The notes under the pieces: model-generated
Seen by the model: the letters and a program-made list of their open reading frames with translations, nothing else
Told to the model about the DNA's origin: nothing
Database searches by the model: none
Made by a program: the position numbers and the translations under genes
In this document: piece by piece, positions 1-5,361 of the stretch
Numbering within the stretch: the first letter of the stretch is position 1
How the letters are laid out: each line of letters opens with the position of its first letter
Assembly: GCA_903839795.1 (NCBI GenBank)
Contig: CAIMDR010000278.1
Location: forward strand, 1-5,685
Length of the DNA: 5,685 bases
Direction: 5' to 3'
Source: an uncultured Methylococcaceae bacterium
GTDB taxonomy: Bacteria; Pseudomonadota; Gammaproteobacteria; Methylococcales; Methylomonadaceae

Positions 1-13
1 CTACCTTGAGAGA
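1..13 (-). pseudogene. Start of the severed 3' part of the integrase gene
   Basis: Reading the minus strand past the element, the bases to the left of the duplication continue the integrase frame. Fusing the flanks through one GAACGAAC copy gives H-V-R-S-L-K-V, a sensible continuation for the linker into an integrase catalytic domain. The remainder, which should carry the R...HxxR...Y catalytic residues, would lie beyond the left edge and cannot be seen. Whether it is intact there is unknown. Confidence 0.5.
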
Positions 14-19
14 ACGAAC
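12..19. repeat. Target-site duplication, left copy (GAACGAAC)
   Basis: GAACGAAC here is repeated exactly at 123-130, immediately outside the two ends of the 103-bp element. Joining the flanks through one copy restores an open integrase reading frame, which supports a true target duplication over a chance repeat. Confidence 0.8.
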
Positions 20-122
20 GTAATTATTCAGTCCCCCTCTTTGACAAAGAGGGGTTAGGGGGGATTTTATTAGATAAATCCCCCTCAGTCCCCCTTTTTC
101 ATAGGGGGAGGTGAATACTTAC
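20..122 (-). mobile_element. 103-bp MITE-like element with GTAA ends (copy 1), inserted in the integrase gene
   Basis: A short non-coding element with imperfect terminal inverted repeats: GTAATTATTCAG at the left edge and GTAAGTATTCAC read inward from the right edge. It is flanked by an exact 8-bp direct repeat, GAACGAAC, at 12-19 and 123-130. Inside are three consecutive hairpins: 34-54 (CCCCTCTTT/AAAGAGGGG, loop GAC), 59-84 (GGGGAT/ATCCCC arms, loop TAG) and 90-108 (CCCCCT/AGGGGG). It has no room for a transposase, so it must be non-autonomous. GTAA ends with 8-bp duplications are typical of the IS66 family, so an IS66-type transposase is the likely mobiliser (inference). It is about 85% identical to the element at 5183-5284. 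The intact hairpins and exact duplication suggest it is the younger copy. Ends are ambiguous by two bases, because a 10-bp repeat (12-21, 123-132) overlaps them. Confidence 0.82.
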
Positions 123-604
123 GAACGAACGTGTTTACAGGGGTTTTCATTGATATATTGATCCAGAACACTATCATCCTCTTGTTGCAGGGTGGCATAG
201 TCCAGAATAGCGGATAAAACAGCGAGGTGTTTATTGTAGGTTGCTGGCGCTTGAGATTTTTTTTGTTTGAGAGCATCCCGGATAAGTTCCGGCGTAATGT
301 CTGAAAGTAGAACTTTGCCTAAAAGTTGTTCCCAGCATAAAACCAGTCTTACTCGATCATGGTCTTTGCCTTTCCAGCATTGCATGTATTCATCGGCTAA
401 GCGACTGAATAGAATGGTGCAGGGTTTAATGCCTTTGGCTTCGTATTCTTGAGAATCCAAAACAGCACGATTGCCCCATGTACGAGCATCTTGTTTGCGC
501 CTAAATTTTTTGGTTTTTATGCCCTTACCGGATTTGGTAAGTATTGTTCGATAACGGGCTTCGCCGTTTTTTAGAATTACTTTGATGATGTGGAAATTTA
601 GCAT
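119..604 (-). pseudogene. Tyrosine recombinase (phage/island integrase), N-terminal fragment truncated by a MITE
   Basis: The 161 residues look like the N-terminal third to half of a phage-type tyrosine recombinase. Residues about 8-58 fit the small arm-site DNA-binding domain (K-N-G-E-A-R-Y-R near 12-19, then K-K-F-R-R-K-Q-D-A-R-T-W, the usual 'F.tk.eA..W' pattern). Residues about 64-145 fit the helical SAM-like core-binding domain, ending in A-T-Y-N-K-H-L-A-V-L-S-A-I-L-D-Y-A. Integrases usually run about 330-420 residues with a C-terminal R...HxxR...Y domain, which is absent. The frame ends at a TAA donated by the end of the inserted element, and across the insertion it resumes as V-R-S-L-K-V. 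The ATG at 604 is preceded by a good ribosome site. It starts 120 bp beyond the 3' end of tRNA-Lys and points away from it, which suggests an element integrated at that tRNA. It is probably inactive as a recombinase; the fragment could still bind DNA. Confidence 0.8.
123..130. repeat. Target-site duplication, right copy (GAACGAAC)
   Basis: This is the second copy of the 8-bp direct repeat flanking the MITE-like element. On the minus strand it encodes the last residues (V-R-S) of the truncated integrase. The next bases, the element's own terminal GTAA, supply the TAA stop codon at 121-119. Confidence 0.8.
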
Positions 605-611
605 CTGTGTT

Positions 612-617
612 TCCTCA
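612..617 (-). promoter_or_regulatory. Ribosome binding site of the integrase fragment
   Basis: TGAGGA on the minus strand lies 7 bases before the ATG at 604. It supports this start and indicates the gene was once normally translated. Confidence 0.6.
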
Positions 618-636
618 TTTTGAGGTTAAAACAAAA

Positions 637-682
637 CTACTGTAGTTATCACTGTAGTCGTTTGTTTAGTACACAGTTACTA
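637..682. repeat. Direct and inverted repeats upstream of the integrase: candidate operator or arm sites
   Basis: Between the integrase start and tRNA-Lys lies ACTGTAGT at 639-646, repeated exactly at 651-658 (12-bp spacing, about one helical turn). The first copy overlaps the 9-bp palindrome CTACTGTAG at 637-645. A further inverted repeat, TAGTA...TACTA with a 6-bp spacer, sits at 667-682. Such clusters beside an integrase often bind the integrase arm domain, an excisionase or a repressor. The function here is inferred from position only. Confidence 0.4.
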
Positions 683-683
683 A

Positions 684-724
684 GACTTTTTATCCTTAAA
701 AGTCCTTTAAAATCAAAGTCTTTG
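684..724 (-). terminator. Possible tRNA-Lys 3' trailer hairpin or weak terminator
   Basis: Just after the CCA end, the minus strand reads CAAAGACTTTG followed by ATTTT. Farther on, AAAGTCTT (complement of AAGACTTT) can close a larger A/T-rich hairpin with a long loop. There is no G+C-rich stem with a clean U-tract, so it could equally be a processing structure, or ordinary A/T-rich junction DNA of the integrated element. Confidence 0.25.
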
Positions 725-800
725 TGGTGGGTCGTGCGCGATTCGAACGCGCGACCATCGCATTAAAAGTGCGGTGCTCTACCGGCTGAGCTAACGACCC
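725..800 (-). tRNA. tRNA-Lys (anticodon UUU)
   Basis: The 76 bases fold as a complete tRNA. The acceptor arms are GGGTCGT/ACGACCC, the D-arm GCTC/GAGC, and the anticodon stem CCGCA/TGCGA (outermost pair C-A mismatched) with loop CTTTTAA. The anticodon TTT at 767-765 reads lysine. The variable loop has 5 bases, the T-arm is GCGCG/CGCGC with TTCGAAT, the discriminator is A, and CCA is encoded. It follows queC on the same strand, as tRNA-Lys does in Pseudomonas, where this locus is an attachment site for integrative islands (my recollection of PAPI-1-type elements). The integrase fragment starting 120 bp past its 3' end fits the same use here. The tRNA remains intact, as expected when an element regenerates the tRNA end on integration. 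Confidence 0.97.
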
Positions 801-814
801 AACAAAGAAGTCTT

Positions 815-842
815 ATTATAAAGACATTTTTTGATCTTGCAA
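815..842 (-). promoter_or_regulatory. Promoter of tRNA-Lys
   Basis: On the minus strand, TTGCAA (842-837) and TATAAT (820-815) form a sigma70-type -35/-10 pair with a 16-bp spacer. The -10 box ends 14 bases before the tRNA. It lies between the queC stop and the tRNA, so the tRNA can be transcribed independently of the tol-pal-que operon. The -10 box is centred in a perfect inverted repeat, GTCTT-N6-AAGAC (810-825). Confidence 0.65.
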
Positions 843-855
843 GTGTTATTTTAAC

Positions 856-1530
856 TTATTTTTGATATTGTGTTGGATCGGTTATGCCGGCTTCGGCAAA
901 TCCGGCTTTTCTTATGCGGCAAGCATCGCATACACCACAGGCGCGGCCTTGTTTATCAGCCGAATAACAAGAAACGGTATCCTGATAATTTACACCCAAG
1001 GCAATCCCCTGCTTTATAATTTCAGCTTTACTCATTGCAATCAGGGGGGTGCGTATACTGAAATGGCCACCTTCAGCGCCGGCTTTAGTCGCCAAGTTGG
1101 CTAGTTGTTGAAAAGCTTGAATAAATTCAGGCCGACAATCAGGATAACCGGAATAATCAACGGCATTAACACCAATAAAGATGTCGCGTAAATTTAAAAC
1201 TTCTGCCCAACCCAAAGCAAATGACAGGAAAATGGTATTTCTTGCGGGCACATAAGTGACGGGTATGCCGGTCTGAGGCGTATCAGGCACTGCGATATGT
1301 TCGTCAGTCAAGGCTGACCCACCGATGGCACCTAATCCCAGCTTAATGATTTTATGATCTTCTACCTGATAATCAGAAGCGATCTGCGCTGCGGCTACTA
1401 ATTCGGCATTATGTCGTTGTCCGTAATCAAAACTTAAGGCATAACAGGTGTATCCCTGTTGTTTTGCGAGAGCAAGAACGGTAATTGAATCTAATCCACC
1501 GGATAGAAGAATAATGGCTTTTTTTTGCAT
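856..1530 (-). CDS. queC: 7-cyano-7-deazaguanine synthase QueC (preQ0 synthase)
   Basis: A cytoplasmic ATP-dependent enzyme that converts 7-carboxy-7-deazaguanine and ammonia to preQ0, a precursor of queuosine in tRNA. The 224-residue length is normal for the family. The PP-loop ATP-binding motif S-G-G-L-D-S is at 10-15, followed by F-D-Y-G-Q-R-H at 34-40, V-P-A-R-N at 94-98 and the [14 protein letters not shown] segment at 120-133. The four zinc-binding cysteines of the C-terminal motif are present at 188, 198, 201 and 204, so the enzyme should be active. It starts 6 bases after the queE stop; the nearest ribosome-site-like AAGG is rather far upstream, suggesting translation coupled to queE. 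QueE makes its substrate, so the pair forms consecutive pathway steps. queD and queF are not in the window. Confidence 0.97.
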   Translation of the reverse strand: MQKKAIILLSGGLDSITVLALAKQQGYTCYALSFDYGQRHNAELVAAAQIASDYQVEDHKIIKLGLGAIGGSALTDEHIAVPDTPQTGIPVTYVPARNTIFLSFALGWAEVLNLRDIFIGVNAVDYSGYPDCRPEFIQAFQQLANLATKAGAEGGHFSIRTPLIAMSKAEIIKQGIALGVNYQDTVSCYSADKQGRACGVCDACRIRKAGFAEAGITDPTQYQK

Positions 1531-1536
1531 AAGTTT

Positions 1537-2181
1537 TTATTTACCTTGGGCATCATCCCAAAGTAGTTTGTGTAATTGAATTTGAAAGCGAACAGGTAAC
1601 CTGTCCTGAAGAATTTTTTCAGCAAGCTCGGTTGGATTTTGCTGACCCATCACCGGTGAAAACAAAATGTCACAGCGATCAAGCAATCCATGTTCAGTTA
1701 AGGCCGATTTTGACCAGTCATAATCTTCATCATTGCCAATCACAAACTTAACCTGATCTTGGGTGTTGAGAAAATGAATGTTTTGATAAAGGTTTTTACT
1801 TAATTCACCTGAACTGGGCGTTTTAATATCCATGACTTTAATAGCACGCGGATCTACCGCCGATATATCGATTGCGCCACTGGTTTCCAGCGAAACAACA
1901 AAGCCTTTATCCAGCAATTGTGTAATCAGCTCAAGACAGGCGGGCTGTGCCAGCGGTTCGCCACCGGTTACGGTAATGTATTTGGTGCCGTATTGTTCGG
2001 CCTGAACAATAATTTCTGCAATCTTTATTTTTTTACCGCCAGTAAACGCATAAGCCGTATCGCAATAAACGCATCGCAGGGGACAACCGGTTAGCCGAAT
2101 AAATACAGTGGGTAATCCCACTGTATTTGACTCGCCCTGAAGAGAATAAAAAATTTCAGTGATACGAAGTGAGTTCAGCAT
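1537..2181 (-). CDS. queE: 7-carboxy-7-deazaguanine synthase QueE (radical SAM)
   Basis: A radical SAM enzyme that rearranges 6-carboxy-tetrahydropterin to 7-carboxy-7-deazaguanine, the substrate of QueC. Counting from the ATG at 2181 (214 residues), it opens with E-I-F-Y-S-L-Q-G-E (9-17). The cluster-binding C-x3-C-x2-C follows at C33, C37 and C40, then the SAM-contact G-G-E-P at 73-76, E-T-S-G at 99-102 and the C-terminal Q-L-H-K-L-L-W at 202-208. All are family hallmarks, and the length is typical. The ATG shares one base with the cpoB stop (TGATG), indicating translational coupling. A TTG codon immediately upstream, at 2184, would add one residue and is less likely. The gene sits between cpoB and queC, so queuosine-precursor synthesis appears to ride on the tol-pal transcript. 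Confidence 0.96.
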   Translation of the reverse strand: MLNSLRITEIFYSLQGESNTVGLPTVFIRLTGCPLRCVYCDTAYAFTGGKKIKIAEIIVQAEQYGTKYITVTGGEPLAQPACLELITQLLDKGFVVSLETSGAIDISAVDPRAIKVMDIKTPSSGELSKNLYQNIHFLNTQDQVKFVIGNDEDYDWSKSALTEHGLLDRCDILFSPVMGQQNPTELAEKILQDRLPVRFQIQLHKLLWDDAQGK

Positions 2182-3080
2182 CAATTTTTAACTTCATCAA
2201 GCTTAAGCAGTTTTTTTTCTGCCAGCAGCGCCGCCGGTGACTTGGGATATTCGGTGGTAATGCGCGTCAAATACTCACGCGCTTTTGCAGGGTTTTTCTG
2301 TTCTATTTCGAGGTAACCCAACTTTAATAAGGCGTCCGGTACTTTTGCACCATTGGGATACTTTTCAATAACACCATTAAATGCTTTACGCGCCGCATCG
2401 TTATCCTGTTTAACCCGATACGCCTCACCCAACCAATATTGGGCATTATTGGCATAGATACTGGCAGGATACTTGCTTAAATAACTATTGAATTGCGCTA
2501 TAGACTGATCGGTGTGTCCATTTCTAAGCTCATTATAAGCATCGTAATACTCCTTTTTTTCAGGCGCTGGCACTTGCGCTTCATCGGACTTTGGTTTGGA
2601 CGTTTGATCAATCGCAGGCGCGGATTCATTAGACGATACCGGCTTGCCAGCTGGAGCGGGTTCATTTGCAGGCACCGGTACGGCTTCGGGTGCCGGTGCT
2701 AAAGAATCACTCGCTTTAGCCTCGGCATCACCCGTACCCACCGCTTCCGAAGTGTTTTCAGCAGCAGGCTGGACAGCACCATTGCCCTTATTCTCAATGC
2801 CTTGCAGGCGCTCGTCAAAATCAGAATACATAGTGCTCTGATGTTTTTTCAACTCATCAATACGATACGCCTGCTCGTCTATCTTGCCCGTCAGTTGCTG
2901 CACTTCAGCTTGCAATTGCTCCAAACGCCCCATCAACTCATACACCGTATTGGTTGACGGTGCATTGACAGGAGCGGGAGCAGCCGATGCGGGGTACGAT
3001 GAATGGTCGATGACAACCGGCGGTTCTGCATAAACACTACTGCAAGCAGACAGTAAGAGTACAAGGCTGGCTTTTTTCAT
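2181..3080 (-). CDS. cpoB: Cell division coordinator CpoB (YbgF, Tol-Pal associated TPR protein)
   Basis: A periplasmic protein. In E. coli it links the Tol-Pal machine to septal peptidoglycan synthesis by PBP1B and binds TolA. The 299 residues show a signal sequence (1-18, plausible cleavage after V-Y-A), a coiled-coil trimerisation segment (about 46-97, V-Y-E-L-M-G-R-L-E-Q-L then heptad-like Q/L/I spacing), a Pro/Ala/Ser/Glu-rich linker (about 98-175) and three C-terminal TPR-like repeats (about 177-295, with Y-W-L-G-E-A-Y and L-L-K-L-G-Y-L as recognisable helices). This is the YbgF domain order; the linker seems long against the roughly 263-residue E. coli protein. An L-S-A-C at 10-13 resembles a lipobox, so a lipid-anchored form is possible, though the preceding hydrophobic stretch is short. 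It starts 8 bases after the pal stop, and its TGA overlaps the queE ATG. Confidence 0.95.
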   Translation of the reverse strand: MKKASLVLLLSACSSVYAEPPVVIDHSSYPASAAPAPVNAPSTNTVYELMGRLEQLQAEVQQLTGKIDEQAYRIDELKKHQSTMYSDFDERLQGIENKGNGAVQPAAENTSEAVGTGDAEAKASDSLAPAPEAVPVPANEPAPAGKPVSSNESAPAIDQTSKPKSDEAQVPAPEKKEYYDAYNELRNGHTDQSIAQFNSYLSKYPASIYANNAQYWLGEAYRVKQDNDAARKAFNGVIEKYPNGAKVPDALLKLGYLEIEQKNPAKAREYLTRITTEYPKSPAALLAEKKLLKLDEVKN

Positions 3081-3088
3081 TTAACTAT

Positions 3089-3688
3089 CTACTTAGGTTG
3101 GTAAACTATCTCAACGCGACGATTTTGCTCCCAGGCAGACTCATCATTGCCTAAGGCTGCGGGCTTTTCTTCACCATAACTAACAAGTTGCAACTGGTTT
3201 TCAGAAACCCCTTTAACTTTCATCATACTGGCTACTGACTTTGCACGCTGCTCGCCCAAGGCAATATTGTACTCACGGGAACCACGCTCATCAGCATTAC
3301 CTTCCAAGGTGATGTGTTGGCTTGGGTTTGCAATCAAATATTGCGCATGTGCGGCAATGACTGGAATAAAATCAGGCATGACCTCACTGCTATCCAGCAT
3401 AAAGTAAACAGTTCTTTTTGATAAGGGGTTATTGGGATCGTTAAATTCGGGCCCTAAAGTGCTGGCATAATCACCATTACCTGACATGCCATTCATGCCA
3501 GAGCCGTTCATTTCTGAACCATTTAAGCCTGCGCCTTTATTTAAACCACTGGTCGAAGCATCATTAATGCCGCTGGTATCATTTTGACTACCGTCAGTGA
3601 GGCTGGTGTCTTTTTCATCCGAATCACTACAGGCCGATAACAACAGTGTACCAATAGCCAAGGCCAATAATGTTTTATTCAATTTCAT
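3089..3688 (-). CDS. pal: Peptidoglycan-associated lipoprotein Pal
   Basis: An outer-membrane lipoprotein that binds peptidoglycan through an OmpA-like domain and cycles with TolB, drawing the outer membrane inward at division. The 199 residues begin with a type II signal peptide ending in the lipobox L-S-A-C (17-20), so Cys20 should be lipidated. Residues about 21-90 form a polar linker, with an unusual Gly/Asn/Met-rich stretch at about 49-73. The OmpA-like domain covers about 90-197 and carries L-E-G-N-A-D-E-R-G (128-136). Asp133 and Arg148 stand 15 residues apart, as the diaminopimelate-binding pair does in this family. Where many Pal proteins have Y-F-D-F-D, this one reads Y-F-M-L-D (95-99). 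The start has GGGA 8 bases upstream as a possible ribosome site. It follows tolB by 58 bp and probably shares its transcript. Confidence 0.96.
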   Translation of the reverse strand: MKLNKTLLALAIGTLLLSACSDSDEKDTSLTDGSQNDTSGINDASTSGLNKGAGLNGSEMNGSGMNGMSGNGDYASTLGPEFNDPNNPLSKRTVYFMLDSSEVMPDFIPVIAAHAQYLIANPSQHITLEGNADERGSREYNIALGEQRAKSVASMMKVKGVSENQLQLVSYGEEKPAALGNDESAWEQNRRVEIVYQPK

Positions 3689-3746
3689 CTCTCAATTCCC
3701 AAATATAAGTGCAAACTATAAAAATAACCGCGATTTAGCGAAAATA

Positions 3747-5027
3747 CTAAGGAGCCCATGAAGGCTCACGAACTTCACCACTATTAAAAACCAACTTTTG
3801 CTGCATTTTACCATCTAATGACACTGCCGATAAGAACCCTGTACGTCCTTTTTTTGAAGCATACAGAATCATGGCACCATTCGGCGCAAAACTGGGTGAC
3901 TCATCGGATGGCCCACTCGTTAACACATTAATGGCTCGGGTTCCCATGTCCATGACAGCAATACGGTAATCATTGCCATTACCGTGCACCATAACCAGAC
4001 TTCTACCGTCCGGTGAAAAACTGGCTCTGGCATTATAACCGCCAGAAAAGGTCAGTCTCTTTTCCTGACCGCCTTGACTGGAAACCATATAAATTTGTGG
4101 TTTACCCCCTCTGTCCGAGGTAAAAACAATGCTACTGCCATCAGGCGACCAGCTAGGCTCCGTATCAATAGCAAAACTTTTAGTCAACTTGGTTAATGAG
4201 CGCGTCGACACATTTAAAACAAAAATATCAGGACTGCCATCTTTGGATAAGGTTAACGCTAATCGAGTCCCGTCAGGCGACCAAGCCGGTGCGCCATTGA
4301 TACCTGGAAATTCAGCAACGCGAACTCGCTCACCGGTAGCCAGTGTTTGCACATAAATAGCCGCTGTTTTCCTCTCAAAGGACACATAAGCCAATTTTTT
4401 GCCATCCGGTGACCAGGCAGGAGACATCAAAGGCTCAACTGATGATGCTACCGGTTGTGGATTAAATCCGTCCGCATCAGCCACTTGAAGCTGTTGTGAT
4501 TGCTGTTTACTGCCTTGATTGTTGGTGGTGATATAAGCAATGCGCCCGCTAAATACGCCTTTTTTGCCGGTTAACTTTTCAAAAATAAGGTCACTGATAT
4601 GATGAGCGGTTCTACGTAAATCAGCCGTCGAAGAGGTCATTTTGTAACCTAATAACTGCCCGCCTTTATAGACATCAAGCAATTGAAATTGAACGCTATA
4701 CTGGCCACCACCTGCATCAACAACCTGCCCTATTACCATGTAATTTTGCCCCAATGCCTGCCAGTCTTTAAAATTAACCGCCGCTGCCGTGCTCGGCCTG
4801 CTTGGCATACTTTGTTCGGCCATCATTTTAAAATAACCGCTGCGCTCCAGATCGGCATTTACAACAGCACTAATATTAACCGGAGCACTCTGTGAGGCAA
4901 AAGGAACGACTGCAACAGGCACCGCACTTTCAATACCTTCAGTAATTTCAATGGTCAGCGCTGCATGAGCCATTGGCACATTAAGAGCCAATAACATCAC
5001 CCATAAAATTCTTCTAAAAAAATTCAC
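3747..5027 (-). CDS. tolB: Tol-Pal system beta-propeller protein TolB
   Basis: A periplasmic protein that binds Pal through its propeller and TolA through its mature N-terminus. I choose the GTG at 5027, giving 426 residues (E. coli TolB has 430). It has the best ribosome site, and the protein then begins with a compact signal peptide, M-N-F-F-R-R plus a hydrophobic core, with cleavage likely after A-H-A (20-22). A TTG at 5078 would add 17 residues before the signal peptide and is unlikely. Residues about 23-155 form the alpha/beta N-terminal domain. The propeller follows with five PD40-type repeats: P-A-W-S-P-D-G (203), P-A-W-S-P-D-G (247), P-S-W-S-P-D-G (291), A-S-F-S-P-D-G (335) and P-S-F-A-P-N-G (378). 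The terminal P-S-W-A-P (422-426) should close the sixth blade. It lies between tolA and pal, the standard order. Confidence 0.96.
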   Translation of the reverse strand: MNFFRRILWVMLLALNVPMAHAALTIEITEGIESAVPVAVVPFASQSAPVNISAVVNADLERSGYFKMMAEQSMPSRPSTAAAVNFKDWQALGQNYMVIGQVVDAGGGQYSVQFQLLDVYKGGQLLGYKMTSSTADLRRTAHHISDLIFEKLTGKKGVFSGRIAYITTNNQGSKQQSQQLQVADADGFNPQPVASSVEPLMSPAWSPDGKKLAYVSFERKTAAIYVQTLATGERVRVAEFPGINGAPAWSPDGTRLALTLSKDGSPDIFVLNVSTRSLTKLTKSFAIDTEPSWSPDGSSIVFTSDRGGKPQIYMVSSQGGQEKRLTFSGGYNARASFSPDGRSLVMVHGNGNDYRIAVMDMGTRAINVLTSGPSDESPSFAPNGAMILYASKKGRTGFLSAVSLDGKMQQKLVFNSGEVREPSWAP

Positions 5028-5030
5028 ATT

Positions 5031-5037
5031 CACCTCT
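5031..5037 (-). promoter_or_regulatory. Ribosome binding site that decides the tolB start
   Basis: AGAGGTG on the minus strand, with its GAGG core (5036-5033) 5 bases before the GTG at 5027. It is the only good Shine-Dalgarno match in the area and places the start directly before the signal peptide. The GTG two codons upstream (5033-5031) overlaps this site and is therefore disfavoured. Confidence 0.65.
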
Positions 5038-5064
5038 ACGTCCGCACACAAAAAAAACGATTTA

Positions 5065-5073
5065 ATTATCACA
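5065..5073 (-). promoter_or_regulatory. Possible extended -10 promoter for tolB
   Basis: The minus strand reads TGTGATAAT, an extended -10 (TGn + GATAAT), about 38 bases before the tolB GTG. No convincing -35 lies at 16-18 bp; TTGTAC is 20 bp upstream. It would allow tolB-pal-cpoB-queEC to be transcribed separately from tolA, useful given the structured element lying between them. Weak evidence. Confidence 0.35.
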
Positions 5074-5174
5074 CACAATCACTTGGGAGCATGTACAAAA
5101 CAACTTAAGCCCACTATCTACCCACCCAGTCCTCTCCAGCAAGAGAGAGTTCTTGTATTTTGCGTTGGCATCTG

Positions 5175-5182
5175 GGTACTTT
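5175..5182. repeat. Candidate decayed target-site duplication, left copy
   Basis: GGTACTTT directly before the second element matches GACACTTT directly after it at 6 of 8 positions. The length equals the exact 8-bp duplication of the first element. On its own the match is weak; its position and length give it weight. Confidence 0.45.
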
Positions 5183-5284
5183 GTAAGCATTCACCTCCCT
5201 CTTTGAAAAAGGGAGATTGAGAGGATTTATCTAATACAATCTCCCCTAACCCCTCGAGGTCAAAGAAGGGAACTGGATAATTAC
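5183..5284 (+). mobile_element. 102-bp MITE-like element with GTAA ends (copy 2), between tolA and tolB
   Basis: About 85% identical to the element at 20-122 (some 15 differences including one 1-base gap, counted by eye) and opposite to it in orientation. It runs from GTAAGCATTCACC to GGATAATTAC, so its ends again form imperfect inverted repeats beginning GTAA. The adjoining 8 bp, GGTACTTT (5175-5182) and GACACTTT (5285-5292), match at 6 of 8 positions, consistent with a decayed target duplication. Its internal hairpins are more damaged than in copy 1; for example CCCCTCTTT has become CCCCTCGAG. This suggests an older insertion. It has no coding capacity. The IS66-type assignment rests on the ends and duplication length. 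In the tol transcript it would form a structured spacer. Confidence 0.72.
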
Positions 5285-5292
5285 GACACTTT
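5285..5292. repeat. Candidate decayed target-site duplication, right copy
   Basis: GACACTTT directly after the TTAC end of the second element; partner of GGTACTTT at 5175-5182, with two mismatches, both transitions (G/A, T/C). Confidence 0.45.
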
Positions 5293-5361
5293 TAATCTCC
5301 AAGGAAGATAGCTAAATCTTCTACCTTATATTAAACAACACATTGTCATCGTAAGTATTTA

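Larger units (their letters stand above)
5028..5361. other. tolA-tolB intergenic region (334 bp)
   Basis: This gap contains no credible gene. From the tolB side it holds the tolB ribosome site, a possible extended -10 promoter, a featureless stretch to 5182, the 102-bp MITE-like element (5183-5284), and about 75 bp up to the tolA stop. That last part has a small hairpin at 5304-5321 (GAAGAT/ATCTTC, 6-base loop) without a T-run, so it is not a clear terminator. Removing the element and one duplicate would leave about 224 bp. Confidence 0.7.

Noticed and set aside
20..122. Reading the C/G-rich palindromes as a CRISPR array or a Rho-independent terminator
   Set aside because: There are no regularly spaced identical repeats with unique spacers, and the stems are bounded by inverted-repeat ends and target duplications, which fits a mobile element better.
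85..276. Minus-strand open frame of 63 codons across the MITE and the integrase end
   Set aside because: It overlaps the integrase in another frame and runs into the repeat element; the sequence has no domain-like character.
2493..2841. Plus-strand open frames opposite cpoB
   Set aside because: They are antisense shadows of the Pro/Ala-rich linker and TPR region, with biased Arg/Gly/Ala composition and no ribosome site.
3689..3746. Promoter in the tolB-pal spacer
   Set aside because: TATATT could be a -10 box, but no matching -35 is present; the 58-bp spacing fits co-transcription.
4129..4895. Plus-strand open frames opposite tolB, and similar frames opposite queC and tolA
   Set aside because: The minus-strand genes there are clear, full-family matches; the antisense frames arise from their codon bias.
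5028..5078. Extended TolB start at the TTG at 5078
   Set aside because: It would put 17 residues in front of a normal signal peptide and lacks a good ribosome site; GTG at 5027 has AGAGGTG at the right distance.
5351..5359. GTAAGTATT just downstream of the tolA stop, identical to the first nine bases of one MITE end
   Set aside because: No second end, duplication or internal hairpins accompany it; nine A/T-rich bases can match by chance. It could be a remnant, but cannot be supported.
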